Notes: generated by a model not told the origin, from the sequence alone. A DNA stretch of 64,000 nucleotides from Rhizorhabdus dicambivorans (GCF_002355275.1 NZ_CP023449.1:1280001-1344000), one strand, 5' to 3'; counted from the first letter of the stretch, positions 43,062-53,169 are shown. Program-made: numbers and translations.

Positions 43062-45818
43062 ATGGCGACACCGATGCTTCTGGAAAGCGATGCGGCCGGG
43101 CTGGGCGATGGCCTGCCCCCCGCCTTCGACCCTGCTTATTATCTGTCGGCCAATCCCGACCTCGATCTTTCGCCGGAGGCCGCCGCCGAGCATTACCATA
43201 GGGTGGGGCGGGCCGAAGGACGGATCGCCTCCCCACTGGCGCTGCGCGAGAATCTCATCGCGCTGATCGCCGATGGCCGCTCGGTGCTGGAGATCGGCCC
43301 GTTCTGCAGCCCGCTGCTGCGCGGCCCCAACATCGCCTATCTTGACGTGCTCGACGCCCGGCAACTGCGCGACAGGGCGCGGGAGATCGGCGCCGATCCG
43401 GCGGGTTGCCCCGAACGGATCGACTATGTCGGGGGGCTCGACAAGGTCCGCCGCTCTTTCGACGCGATCATCAGCAGCCATGCGATCGAGCATCAGCCCG
43501 ATCTGGTCGAACATCTCCGCCAGGTCGAGCGGATCATGGCGCCTGAGGGGCTGTTCTGTCTCATCATTCCCGACAAGCGCTATTGCTTCGATCATCATAT
43601 CGCCGAAAGCACGATTGCCCAGGTCGTCCAGGCGCATCGCGAACAGCGCAGGACGCACACCCTCGCCAGCGTGATCGAGCATGTCGCCCTCACCACCCAT
43701 AATGATTCGCGCCGCCATTGGGCGGGGGACCATGGCCCGGCCGTGCCTGCCGACCGCGCGAAACGGGTCGAGGCCGCGCTTCACAGCCATGATTTCGGCG
43801 GCGGCCGCTATATCGACGTCCATGCCTGGTATTTCACGCCGGACAGCTTCCGCACGATCATCGATACGCTGGGCGCGCTCGGCCTGACCGGGCTGGAGCT
43901 GGCCGGCGTCTACGACACGGCGCGCGACCGTAACGAGTTCTGCGCGGTGCTGCGCCTGTCGCCCGAGGCGCGACGGCGGCGGATCGAAAGCCCCGACGAG
44001 CCCGGCATCGTCCTGCTCCAGACCGCCGATGCCGAACGCTACGCGCCGATGCTCGCGGTCACCGCCGTCAATGTCCGCGAATATGCCCGGCGACAGGGTT
44101 TCGGCTATGAAAGCTTCCTGGGCATCAAACGCGGCTTCCACAACTGGCAGGCGACCTTCAACCGCATCCCGATGCTGGCCGAACTGGCCGATCGCGGCTT
44201 TGCCGGCTGGGCGGTCTATCTCGATGCCGATGCCTATATCCAGGATCTCGATTTCGATCTCGCCGCCTACCTCGCCGGCAAGGGCGATCGCGCGGCGATC
44301 TTCGCCACCTCCGGGGTCACGGGGGAGGCCTGGGACGTCAACGCAGGGGTGGCGCTGATCAATTTCGGCCATCCCCAGGGGCGCGCGCTGGTGCGAAGCT
44401 GGGCCGAACGCTTCGCCGCGCACAGCGACGATTTCCTGCGCGGCGCCGCCGAATGGATCGGCCCCGGCAACGATCAGGACCTCCTCCACCATATATTGCG
44501 CGAGGAGCCCGATATCGCGGGCGCCGTGTCGATCGAGCCGATGAGCTTCATCAACGGCCCCCATGCCAGCTTCATCCGCCAGCAGCTCCGCACCATGGCA
44601 CCCACGCTGGAGGCGCGGGTCGAGGCGTTGACGGCGGCGGTGGCGGAAAGCCTGCGCGATGGCGGGCAGCCGGTGCCGGCCCCGCCCTCTGCTGCCGATA
44701 GGCGCTGGGCCGCGCGGCTGGCCCATGGCGAGGGGCGGTTGCCGGCGCTGGTCGAGGCGCCGATTCCCGCGCCGCGCCCCGATCTCGGGGAGGAAGCTTG
44801 CCGGCTCTGGGCGGGAGCCCGCGTCGACAGGGCGGATCTGGCCGACCGCCAGCGCGATTTCGCGGCGGTGCTCGATCGCGGTGATGCCGCCGCCGTCGCG
44901 GCCGAGCTTGCCGCGTTGGGCAAGGCCCGCATCGCGGAGGGCACGCTGGGCGGCGCGCGCCAGCATGAGCGCGCGCGGGATCGCCAGTTCGCCGAGCGGC
45001 TGGCGCGCTGGACCTATGACAAGCTCGTCTCGCTGGCCGAGGCGGTGGGCGTGCTGCCGCTGGAGAATCCCGAAGCCGGCCGCTGGGGCAGGAACGCCCT
45101 CACCGACCCGGCCGAACTGTTCGCCGCGATCGAGGGGGCGCTGGGCGCCGATCTGACGCCGCCCGCGTCCATCGGCGGGCATCTCGGCATTGCGGTGGGG
45201 CAGGGGCGGATCGTCCATATGCGGATGCTCGATTCGATCCACGCCGCGTGGCGGCTGCGGCAGCTCGGCGACTTCGCGGGTTCTGGCGATGATGTACGGA
45301 TCGCCGAGATTGGCGGAGGCCCCGGCCTCACCGCCTTCTACGCCCGGCGGCTGGGCCTGATGAACTACCGCCTTTACGATACGGTGATGAACGGGGCGAT
45401 CCTGGCCTATGTCCTGAAAGGGGCCGAGCTCGATCCGTCGCTACCTGGCGAGCCCGCGAGCGCCACGGCGATCCTCGATATCCGCGATTTCGGGGCGGCA
45501 ACGCCAGGCTCGATCGATCTGCTGCTCAACATCGATTCCCTGCCGGCCATGGACCTTGGCGAAGCGGTGGCCCATCTCGCCGAGGCCCGGCGGCTGGGTG
45601 TCGGTCATCTGCTCAGCATCAATCAGGAGGCGGGGCCTTCCGATCAGACGCCTGTCACGGAACTTGCCCGGCTGGCCGGCGGCTATCGCCGCATCTCACG
45701 CCACCGCCACTGGCTGCGCGCGGGCTATGCGGAGGAGCTCTACGTTCTGCCGGATAACACCCTGCGGCACGAGGTTAAGGCCGTGTCGACGCAGTCAATT
45801 AGCTCCGATCATCCATAA
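43062..45818 (+). CDS. tri-domain methyltransferase/glycosyltransferase/methyltransferase
   Basis: 918 residues (a start at 43074 would have a better-spaced ribosome site). The N-terminal module FDPAYYLSANPDLDLS...EHYHRVGRAEGR is shared with neighbours. A first SAM domain follows (VLEIGPFCSPLL, IISSHAIEHQPDLVEHL). The middle part, about 315-530, looks like a GT-A hexosyltransferase with YLDADAYI as a DxD-type site and GPGNDQDLLHHIL. The C-terminal ~250 residues resemble putative sugar O-methyltransferases (IAEIGGGPGLTAFYARRLGL, YDTVMNGAILAYVL). One chain may transfer and cap a sugar by methylation, which would set chain length. Confidence 0.72.
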   Translation: MATPMLLESDAAGLGDGLPPAFDPAYYLSANPDLDLSPEAAAEHYHRVGRAEGRIASPLALRENLIALIADGRSVLEIGPFCSPLLRGPNIAYLDVLDARQLRDRAREIGADPAGCPERIDYVGGLDKVRRSFDAIISSHAIEHQPDLVEHLRQVERIMAPEGLFCLIIPDKRYCFDHHIAESTIAQVVQAHREQRRTHTLASVIEHVALTTHNDSRRHWAGDHGPAVPADRAKRVEAALHSHDFGGGRYIDVHAWYFTPDSFRTIIDTLGALGLTGLELAGVYDTARDRNEFCAVLRLSPEARRRRIESPDEPGIVLLQTADAERYAPMLAVTAVNVREYARRQGFGYESFLGIKRGFHNWQATFNRIPMLAELADRGFAGWAVYLDADAYIQDLDFDLAAYLAGKGDRAAIFATSGVTGEAWDVNAGVALINFGHPQGRALVRSWAERFAAHSDDFLRGAAEWIGPGNDQDLLHHILREEPDIAGAVSIEPMSFINGPHASFIRQQLRTMAPTLEARVEALTAAVAESLRDGGQPVPAPPSAADRRWAARLAHGEGRLPALVEAPIPAPRPDLGEEACRLWAGARVDRADLADRQRDFAAVLDRGDAAAVAAELAALGKARIAEGTLGGARQHERARDRQFAERLARWTYDKLVSLAEAVGVLPLENPEAGRWGRNALTDPAELFAAIEGALGADLTPPASIGGHLGIAVGQGRIVHMRMLDSIHAAWRLRQLGDFAGSGDDVRIAEIGGGPGLTAFYARRLGLMNYRLYDTVMNGAILAYVLKGAELDPSLPGEPASATAILDIRDFGAATPGSIDLLLNIDSLPAMDLGEAVAHLAEARRLGVGHLLSINQEAGPSDQTPVTELARLAGGYRRISRHRHWLRAGYAEELYVLPDNTLRHEVKAVSTQSISSDHP

Positions 45819-45834
45819 CCAAGGTGAGTAGCGC

Positions 45835-46623
45835 ATGCCGACGAAGATCTGGAACACACCCTCCAAGGCGTTCACCGTTACGGGTTTCGATGATGGCTAT
45901 TTTCAGGGCCTTTGTGACGAATGGGAAAGGCCCTATTATTTTCTCCTCAGGAAATATGTACCTGCTGGCAGCACCATCATAGATATCGGCGCCAACATAG
46001 GGGTAACAGCCTTTGCGGCATCGTCAGCCGTCGATGATGTCGACGTAATCGCTTTCGAACCGGCTGGTAGCGTGTTCGAGATACTCAAAACGAATATCGA
46101 GCAGAATCGCGCCAGCAATATCGTGCCAATCCGGTCTGCCGTGGGAAACAAATCGGTAAGCCACATCGCCTTTCACGAGAACTCGGCGTGGGGAAGTATC
46201 AACCCGGCGGGTCTCTCGACCGCTGAAGATCCGCCATGCGTTACGCTGGACGAATTCATCATCCGGTGGTCGGCCCAACATCCGGTCAAGCCCATAAAGT
46301 TCGTGAAGATCGATGTCGAAGGCTTCGAGTGGGAGGTGATCGAGGGGATGGAGAACCTGATCAACGCCCTGGATCCCATCGTGCAGGTCGAATTCAATAT
46401 CTGGTGCCTGATCGGAATGCAGGACCGCAGCGTGCACAAGGCGCTGGAAGATATTTCGAGCAAGTTTCGATATGTCTACAGGGCAATCGCCGGAAATAGT
46501 GAAATGCCTATAGAAGCTGTGGACCTTTCGACACGGGAGGGCCGCACCCACTATATTTACGCGGCCATCTCGCGCGGGTTGGATTATGACGACCTGATCC
46601 TATCCAATAAAAAGCTCGATTAA
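45835..46623 (+). CDS. FkbM-family methyltransferase
   Basis: 262 residues: PAGSTIIDIGANIGVTAFAA as SAM loop, VIAFEPAGSVFEILKTNIEQN, LDEFIIRW and the family hallmark FVKIDVEGFEWEVIEGM. FkbM enzymes O-methylate sugars or polyketides. The gene is clearly more AT-rich than both neighbours, which suggests separate acquisition. It follows the tri-domain gene by 16 bases. Acceptor unknown. Confidence 0.88.
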   Translation: MPTKIWNTPSKAFTVTGFDDGYFQGLCDEWERPYYFLLRKYVPAGSTIIDIGANIGVTAFAASSAVDDVDVIAFEPAGSVFEILKTNIEQNRASNIVPIRSAVGNKSVSHIAFHENSAWGSINPAGLSTAEDPPCVTLDEFIIRWSAQHPVKPIKFVKIDVEGFEWEVIEGMENLINALDPIVQVEFNIWCLIGMQDRSVHKALEDISSKFRYVYRAIAGNSEMPIEAVDLSTREGRTHYIYAAISRGLDYDDLILSNKKLD

Positions 46624-46747
46624 TTCCACCATGTTAGGAACTAGCGGCTGGCGCAACCCGGCGGCTTGACACTTCAAGAGGGATGGGCTGGAGAGGTCCG
46701 CATCCCGGGCTCCAATCGACAGAAAAATCAGTGAGAAGGCAGAATTG

Positions 46748-47704
46748 ATGGGCTTTTCCCGAAAGCGGATTCTAGTATCAGGCGGCGCGGGCTTTCTGGG
46801 GTCGCACCTCTGCACGCGACTGGTCGAGGCCGGTCACGACGTCCTGTCGGTCGATAATTATTTTACCGGCCGCAAGGAGAATATCGCCCATCTCCTGTCG
46901 AATCCGCGCTTCGAGGCGATGCGCCACGACGTTACCTTCCCGCTCTATGTCGAGGTAGACGAGATCTACAATCTCGCCTGTCCGGCTTCGCCGATCCATT
47001 ATCAGTTCGATCCGGTCCAGACGACCAAGACCAGTGTCGTCGGCGCGATCAACATGCTCGGCCTCGCCAAGCGGGTGAAGGCGAAGGTGTTCCAGGCCAG
47101 CACCAGCGAGGTTTATGGCGATCCCGAGGTTCACCCGCAGACCGAGGATTATCGCGGCAACGTGAATCCGCTCGGCCCGCGCGCCTGTTATGACGAGGGC
47201 AAGCGCGCGGCCGAGACGCTGTTCTTCGACTATCACCGCCAGCATGAGGTGCGGATCAAGGTCGCCCGTATCTTCAACACCTATGGCCCGCGCATGCACC
47301 CCCAGGACGGCCGCGTCGTCTCCAACTTCATCATGCAGGCGCTGACCGGGCAGCCGATCACCCTCTACGGCACGGGTTCGCAAACCCGCGCCTTCTGCTT
47401 CGTCGATGATCTGGTCGAAGGCTTTATCCGGCTGATGGGCACGGGTGATGAGGTGACGGGCCCGGTCAACCTCGGCAACCCCCACGAGATTTCGGTTCGC
47501 GAGTTGGCCGAGCGGGTCATCAAGCTGACGGGTTCGAAGTCCGAGATCGTGTTCGAACCGCTGCCGCAGGACGACCCCACCCAGCGCTGCCCCGATATCG
47601 GGCTCGCCCGGCGCACCCTGGGATGGGAGCCGCAGGTGCCGCTGGAGAAAGGCCTTCAGGCGACGATCGACTATTTCAAGGGCGTCGTCCGCGAGCGGGG
47701 CTGA
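46748..47704 (+). CDS. UDP-glucuronate decarboxylase (UDP-xylose synthase)
   Basis: 318-residue SDR enzyme: [88 protein letters not shown] (catalytic Tyr/Lys) and the UXS signature [21 protein letters not shown]. It turns UDP-glucuronate into UDP-xylose. ATG at 46748 is taken (a TTG immediately precedes). It is followed after 11 bases by a GT90-type glycosyltransferase, a family that includes xylosyltransferases. Confidence 0.93.
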   Translation: MGFSRKRILVSGGAGFLGSHLCTRLVEAGHDVLSVDNYFTGRKENIAHLLSNPRFEAMRHDVTFPLYVEVDEIYNLACPASPIHYQFDPVQTTKTSVVGAINMLGLAKRVKAKVFQASTSEVYGDPEVHPQTEDYRGNVNPLGPRACYDEGKRAAETLFFDYHRQHEVRIKVARIFNTYGPRMHPQDGRVVSNFIMQALTGQPITLYGTGSQTRAFCFVDDLVEGFIRLMGTGDEVTGPVNLGNPHEISVRELAERVIKLTGSKSEIVFEPLPQDDPTQRCPDIGLARRTLGWEPQVPLEKGLQATIDYFKGVVRERG

Positions 47705-47715
47705 GGGCCGGACCG

Positions 47716-48711
47716 ATGTCGGAGACGCAGAGTCCTGCATGGCGCGAGATCGTGACGACGGTCCCTCGGGAGGGCCTGGCCGCGATGATCGGCATACATG
47801 TGAATCCCGACCTCGCGATCGTCGCGCGCCTCGGGACCGGCCATGCCGACTATCGCTATTTCGTCAGCGGGTGGCCGGGAGAGATCGATAACAGGGTCAG
47901 CCTTTCGCTGACCTATGTCGAGCATCTGCGCGGCATTATGGAGGCGTCCGATCCGGCGCGTCCCACCCGCCGGGAAATCCTTTTCCAGCTGGAGGACAAT
48001 CCCGTGAATGTTCCCAGCGCTTCCTGGGAATCGCGACATGATTGGGATGGCATCCGTCTGATCCCCGACCTCTATTATTTCATGGCGAGCGGCTATGAGG
48101 GTTTTGATCCCGCTGTCGGCCCCTGGAAGGAACGAAAGCCGTCCGTTGTCTGGCGGGGTGCTTCGACCGGCCTGTTCCATCAGACCGAAAGCACGTTGGA
48201 CAATCTCCCACGATATCGGATGAGCAGGCTCGCGGCCCAGCTCGGCGAGCGCGCCGATGTCGGCCTGACGCAGGTTGCGCAGGCCGCCAGCGCCGAAGAG
48301 GCCGATCTGATCAGCCAGCGGCTGGAGCGCGAAGGCCTGATGAAGCCGTTCATGCCGATGACCGAAATGGCCCGGCACCGTTTCATCCTTGATATCGACG
48401 GCAATTCCAACAGCTGGAATTTCATGCAGAAATTGCGCCTCGGCTGTTGCGTCCTGCGGGTCGAAAGCCAGTGGCGGCAATGGTTCTCGGATCGGCTGAT
48501 CCCATGGGAGCATTATGTTCCTGTCGCGCCGGATCTTTCCGATCTGGTGGAGCGCGCCGAATGGTGCTTCAGCCATCCCGGCGAGTGCGAGGCCATTGCC
48601 GCGCAGGGCACGAAATTTGCCTTTGACATGCGCTTCGCGGATGAAATGCCGCGTGCGGCACAGATCGCCTTCGCGGCCGATGGCGCCAGCGAACATGACG
48701 TCAACGGCTGA
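47716..48711 (+). CDS. GT90 (CAP10-like) glycosyltransferase, probable xylosyltransferase
   Basis: 331 residues. The second half carries the CAP10/GT90 pattern: KPSVVWRGASTGLF, then MARHRFILDIDGNSNSWNFM, KLRLGCCVLRVESQWRQWF and LIPWEHYVPVAPDLSDL. Eukaryotic and bacterial members transfer xylose or glucose. The UDP-xylose synthase gene directly upstream supports xylose. No signal peptide or membrane helix is seen, so it is likely cytoplasmic. The family call is from motif memory, not a search. Confidence 0.75.
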   Translation: MSETQSPAWREIVTTVPREGLAAMIGIHVNPDLAIVARLGTGHADYRYFVSGWPGEIDNRVSLSLTYVEHLRGIMEASDPARPTRREILFQLEDNPVNVPSASWESRHDWDGIRLIPDLYYFMASGYEGFDPAVGPWKERKPSVVWRGASTGLFHQTESTLDNLPRYRMSRLAAQLGERADVGLTQVAQAASAEEADLISQRLEREGLMKPFMPMTEMARHRFILDIDGNSNSWNFMQKLRLGCCVLRVESQWRQWFSDRLIPWEHYVPVAPDLSDLVERAEWCFSHPGECEAIAAQGTKFAFDMRFADEMPRAAQIAFAADGASEHDVNG

Positions 48712-48735
48712 GCCCCGGGTTCGATAAGGAGGATT

Positions 48736-48971
48736 ATGTCAATCACGCGAGAGGAAGCGGTCTTTGCTTATCGCTTGATCCTGGGCCGGGAGCCCGAAAA
48801 TGAGCAGGTCATCGAAGAGGCCATGGCCGCCGACAATCTGGCGCACCTGCGCAGGGTGTTTCTGGGGAGCGCAGAATTCTCCCGGAAATATGACGAATCG
48901 GCGCGGGGCGCGCTGCATGTGGGCCGGTTTCAGGATGTCTCCGAGGTCGATATCGACCTGGATTGCACAGC
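48736..48971 (+). pseudogene. 5' fragment of DUF4214-like/methyltransferase gene cut by IS21
   Basis: An ATG at 48736 follows a good AAGGAGG site (48727-48733). The first ~78 residues are native: EEAVFAYRLILGREPENEQV and FLGSAEFSRKY, a unit like those preceding methyltransferase domains in glycan clusters. The frame then enters the IS end and stops at 49017 after IS-derived residues. The body of the gene is missing here and does not resume after the IS. Confidence 0.75.
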
Positions 48972-48983
48972 TGTGAGAGCGGC

Positions 48984-49049
48984 GGTGCAAAAGTCGGCCA
49001 CGGTAGCGGCGGAATAAACCAGCCGCGGGCGGAGTAAAATCCGGCCACC
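48984..49049 (+). repeat. IS21 left-end transposase-binding repeats
   Basis: Two related direct repeats: GGTGCAAAAGTCGGCCACGG (48984-49003) and GGAGTAAAATCCGGCCACC (49031-49049), typical of multiple IstA sites at IS21 ends. Confidence 0.75.
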
Positions 49050-49095
49050 TATTTCCTTTCTGCAATGACGGCAGGAGGGACAGGGGATCTACACC

Positions 49096-50592
49096 GTGGA
49101 ACTATATCTGAAGGTTCGCCTGGCTGTCTCCGAAGGGATGACGCAGCGCCAGGCAGCAAAGCATTTCAACATATCTCGCGACAGCGTCGCCAAGATGGTG
49201 TCGTATTCGATACCGCCCGGCTATCAGCGGCGATCACCGATCCGGCGGCCGAAGCTGGATGCGTTCGTTTCGACGATCGAGCATTGGCTCGACGAGGATA
49301 TGAAGGTGCCGCGCAAGCAGCGGCATACTGCCAAGCGGGTGTTCGACCGGCTGCGCGACGAATGCGGGTTCACCGGCGGCTACACGATCATCAAGGACTA
49401 CATGCGCGAGCGGGATCAGCGCCGCCGGGAGGTGTTCGTGCCGCTGTCGCATCCTCCCGGCCATGCGCAGGCCGACTTTGGCGAGGCGACTGTGGTGATC
49501 GGCGGCGTCGAGCAGAAGGCGCGCTTCTTCGTGCTCGATCTTCCGCATAGCGACGGCTGCTACGTGCGGGCCTATCCGGCGGCGGTGGCCGAGGCCTGGG
49601 TCGACGGCCACATCCATGCGTTTGCCTTCTTCGGAGGCGTGCCGCAGTCGATCGTATACGACAACGACCGTTGCCTTGTGGCGAAGATCCTGCCCGACGG
49701 CACGCGCAAGCGGGCAGCGCTGTTCAGCGGTTTTTTGTCCCACTACCTGATCCGCGATCGCTATGGCCGTCCGGGAAAGGGTAATGACAAGGGGAATGTG
49801 GAGGGTCTTGTCGGATATGCCCGGCGCAACTTTATGGTGCCGATCCCGCAGTTTGCGACATGGGATGCGTTCAACGATTTTCTGGAGGAGCAGTGCCGAA
49901 AGCGCCAGCGCGATAAGCTACGCGGCGAGAACGAGACGATCGGCGAACGGCTGCAGCGCGATCTTGCCGCCATGCGTCCCTTGCCGGCGTCGCCGTTTGA
50001 TGCCTGCGACCAGACCAGCGCTGTTGTGACAGCCCAATCGCTGGTGCGCTACAAAACGAACGACTATTCCGTGCCGGTTGCCTACGGTCATCAAGACGTC
50101 TGGGTCCGGGGCTATGTCGATCAGGTGGTGATCGGTTGCCGTGGTGAGATCATCGCCCGCCATCCCCGGAGCTGGGAACGGGAAGACATCGTCTTCGACC
50201 CCGTCCATTACCTGCCGCTGATCGAGCAGAAGATCAATGCGCTGGATCAGGCAGCTCCATTGCAGGGCTGGGATCTGCCGGACGAGTTCGCCACGCTGCG
50301 CCGTTTGATGGAAGGCCGCATGGCAAAGCATGGCCGGCGGGAATACGTCCAGGTTCTCCGTCTGCTGGAAAGCTTCGAGCTTGCCGACCTGCATGCGGCG
50401 GTAAGGCAGGCCCTTCAGCTCGGCGCGATCGGCTTCGATGCGGTCAAGCATCTGATCCTGTGCCGCGTAGAACGCCGACCGCCGCGATTGGACCTGTCGA
50501 TCTATCCGTACCTTCCGAGGGCGACGGTCGAGAAGACCTCGGCGAAGGCGTATATGCGCCTCCTGTCGTCTGATGCGGGAGAGGCGGCATGA
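49096..50592 (+). CDS. istA: IS21 transposase IstA
   Basis: 498 residues. An N-terminal helix-turn-helix (EGMTQRQAAKHFNISRDSV) is followed by a DDE integrase core: HAQADFGEATVVIGG (first Asp), SIVYDNDRC (second Asp) and GNDKGNVEGLVGYARR (Glu). The C-terminal region has YSVPVAYGHQDVWVRGY, typical of IS21 IstA. GTG start at 49096. It overlaps istB by four bases. It appears intact, so the IS may be active. Confidence 0.95.
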   Translation: MELYLKVRLAVSEGMTQRQAAKHFNISRDSVAKMVSYSIPPGYQRRSPIRRPKLDAFVSTIEHWLDEDMKVPRKQRHTAKRVFDRLRDECGFTGGYTIIKDYMRERDQRRREVFVPLSHPPGHAQADFGEATVVIGGVEQKARFFVLDLPHSDGCYVRAYPAAVAEAWVDGHIHAFAFFGGVPQSIVYDNDRCLVAKILPDGTRKRAALFSGFLSHYLIRDRYGRPGKGNDKGNVEGLVGYARRNFMVPIPQFATWDAFNDFLEEQCRKRQRDKLRGENETIGERLQRDLAAMRPLPASPFDACDQTSAVVTAQSLVRYKTNDYSVPVAYGHQDVWVRGYVDQVVIGCRGEIIARHPRSWEREDIVFDPVHYLPLIEQKINALDQAAPLQGWDLPDEFATLRRLMEGRMAKHGRREYVQVLRLLESFELADLHAAVRQALQLGAIGFDAVKHLILCRVERRPPRLDLSIYPYLPRATVEKTSAKAYMRLLSSDAGEAA

Positions 50593-51347
50593 GCACCGAA
50601 GCACCTGACATCCTGCTCGCCCACTATCTCAAGACCCTCAAGCTGCCGACCTTCCAGCGCGAGCACCAAAAGCTGGCCCGACTCTGCGCAACCGAGGACG
50701 TCGATCACGTCGGCTACCTCTTCCGGCTTGCCGAGCGGGAGATGATCGAGCGCGATCGCCGCAAGGTCGAACGGCGGATCAAGGCGGCCAAATTCCCGGT
50801 CGTCAAAAGCCTCGACAGCTTCGACTTTGCCGCCATCCCCAAGCTCAACAAGATACAGGTGCTGGAACTGGCCAGATGTGAATGGATCGAGCGCCGCGAG
50901 AACGTCATCGCTCTCGGTCCCAGCGGCACGGGCAAGACGCATGTCGCGCTCGGCCTCGGCCTGGTCGCCTGCCAGAAAGGCTTATCCGTCGGCTTCACCA
51001 CGGCGGCGGCCCTGGTCAGCGAGATGATGGAGGCTCGAGACGAGCGGCGTCTGCTCCGCTTCCAGAAGCAGATGGCCGCCTACAAGCTGCTGATCATCGA
51101 CGAACTGGGCTTCGTGCCGCTCTCCAAGACCGGTGCGGAATTGCTGTTCGAGCTGATCTCCCAGCGTTACGAGCGCGGTGCCACCCTGATCACCAGCAAT
51201 CTGCCTTTCGATGAATGGACCGAAACCTTGGGATCAGAACGACTGACCGGCGCACTGCTCGATCGCATCACCCACCACGTCAACATTCTCGAAATGAACG
51301 GCGACAGCTATCGTCTCGCCCAAAGCCGCGCCCGAAAGGCTGGCTGA
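50589..51347 (+). CDS. istB: IS21 helper ATPase IstB
   Basis: 252-residue AAA+ protein: Walker A ALGPSGTGKTHVALGLG, Walker B LLIIDELGFVPLS, sensor TLITSNLPFDEW and an arginine-containing GALLDRITHHV segment, as in IstB. It regulates target choice and transposition together with IstA. Length and motifs indicate an intact gene. Confidence 0.95.
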   Translation: MSTEAPDILLAHYLKTLKLPTFQREHQKLARLCATEDVDHVGYLFRLAEREMIERDRRKVERRIKAAKFPVVKSLDSFDFAAIPKLNKIQVLELARCEWIERRENVIALGPSGTGKTHVALGLGLVACQKGLSVGFTTAAALVSEMMEARDERRLLRFQKQMAAYKLLIIDELGFVPLSKTGAELLFELISQRYERGATLITSNLPFDEWTETLGSERLTGALLDRITHHVNILEMNGDSYRLAQSRARKAG

Positions 51348-51367
51348 AACCTTTCAAAAAAATCGCC

Positions 51368-51423
51368 GCGCCCGGCTGAGACCCCGCTCGGGCTACGCCC
51401 TCACGGCGGTCTCAGCCGGGCGC
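51368..51423 (+). terminator. 16-bp hairpin downstream of istB
   Basis: GCGCCCGGCTGAGACC (51368-51383) is perfectly complementary to 51408-51423 with a 24-base loop. It lacks a T-run, so it may stop read-through in another way or protect the IS mRNA end. Confidence 0.55.
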
Positions 51424-51426
51424 AAG

Positions 51427-51468
51427 GGTGGCCGACTTTTGCTCCGCCCGGTGGCCGGAAATTGCTCC
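51427..51468 (-). repeat. IS21 right-end transposase-binding repeats
   Basis: Two copies, inverted relative to the left end: 51427-51445 (reads GGAGCAAAAGTCGGCCACC on the minus strand) and 51450-51468 (GGAGCAATTTCCGGCCACC). Confidence 0.75.
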
Positions 51469-51478
51469 GCCGTTGACA

Positions 51479-51774
51479 TCGAGGATCCTCAGGCCCCGCT
51501 CGGCACCTATCATTTCGTCAACGCCGGCGAGGCGAGCTGGTGCGAGCTGGCGCGCGAGATCTTCGCGCTCAGCGGGGCGGCGGGCGGCCCCTCGCCACAG
51601 GTCGAGCCGATCGCCACCGCCGATTATCCGACCCCCGCGAAACGCCCCGCCAATTCAAGGCTCTCGACGGACAAGATCGTCAGGGACTATGGGATACACC
51701 CGCGCGACTGGCGGGCGGCGGTGCGCGACATAGTGGACGAGCTTGCGGGGCCGGTGCCCCAGACTGGGGCGTGA
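51479..51774 (+). pseudogene. rmlD: rmlD (dTDP-4-dehydrorhamnose reductase) 3' fragment
   Basis: The last ~98 codons of RmlD remain in frame after the IS: GTYHFVNAGEASWCELAREI (the conserved GxYH...G...W region), YPTPAKRPANSRLSTDKI (P-x-R-P-x-N-S motif) and a C-terminal [13 protein letters not shown]. The NAD-binding domain and the YxxxK site are gone. An open frame continues back into the IS (to 51439), but a working enzyme is not expected. rmlA follows four bases downstream, the usual rml operon order. Confidence 0.9.
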
Positions 51775-51778
51775 TCGA

Positions 51779-52647
<869 letters not shown>

Positions 52648-52648
<1 letters not shown>

Positions 52649-53145
52649 TGCAGAACGCCCGCTATATTGCCGCTGGTCTCAGCGATTCCGACATGCTCTG
52701 GCTGCTGTCCGTCGGCAAGCTCCGGCGGCTCAAGGCGGGCGAGAGGCTGGTGACGGCTGGCAAGTCGGTAGCCGACCTGTTCTTCGTCACCAGCGGCCAG
52801 CTGGGTGTGGTGCTGGAGGATGGGTCGAGGGTCGCCCAGCTTCATACCGGCGACGTCGTCGGCGAGATGTCCTTCGTCGAACGCCATTCGCCGCTCGTCT
52901 CGGTGATCGCCGAGGAGCCGACCGAGATGCTCGCCATTCCGCGCAAGCTGATCCTCGACCGCTTCGAGCAGGAGCCGGTCTTCGCCGCGCGCTTCTATCG
53001 CGCGCTGGCAGTCTTCCTGTCCGAGCGCCTCCGCGAGACCACGGCGGCGGTCAAGGCCGCGGCCGAGGAGGAGCAGCGCAAGCTCAAGGCCGACAAGGCC
53101 GCGCGGGCCAGGTTCACGCGGCTGTTCGTTCGGTCGGGCCCGTAA
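52648..53145 (+). CDS. cyclic-nucleotide-binding-domain protein
   Basis: 165 residues with one CNB fold: LRRLKAGERLVTAGKSVADLFFVTSG, GSRVAQLHTGDVVGEMSFVE (the GE phosphate-binding cassette) and LDRFEQEPVFAARFYRAL. There is no helix-turn-helix; the tail is a charged helix (EEEQRKLKADKAARARF). The ATG at 52648 overlaps the rmlA stop. Possible sensor or regulatory subunit; ligand (cAMP, c-di-GMP or other) unknown. Confidence 0.85.
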
Positions 53146-53169
53146 AGGCCCTTTCGAGGATCGGTCCGG

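Larger units (their letters stand above)
48972..51478 (+). mobile_element. IS21-family insertion sequence
   Basis: About 2.5 kb bounded by imperfect inverted ends starting TGT (TGTGAGAGCGGCGG on the left; TGTCAACGGCGGAG read inward on the right). Subterminal copies of the motif GGAGCAAAAGTCGGCCACC type lie at 48984-49003, 49031-49049 and, inverted, at 51427-51445 and 51450-51468. It encodes istA and istB with a four-base overlap. The outside sequences (GATTGCACAGC left, TCGAGGATCC right) show no 4-8 bp direct repeat, unlike a simple insertion. Confidence 0.92.

Noticed and set aside
43026-45242. 738-codon minus-strand frame
   Set aside because: Antisense of the tri-domain gene; GC-driven absence of stops.
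51439-51478. Working start of rmlD inside the IS end
   Set aside because: An in-frame ATG-like start exists, but the product would lack the cofactor-binding domain and catalytic residues.
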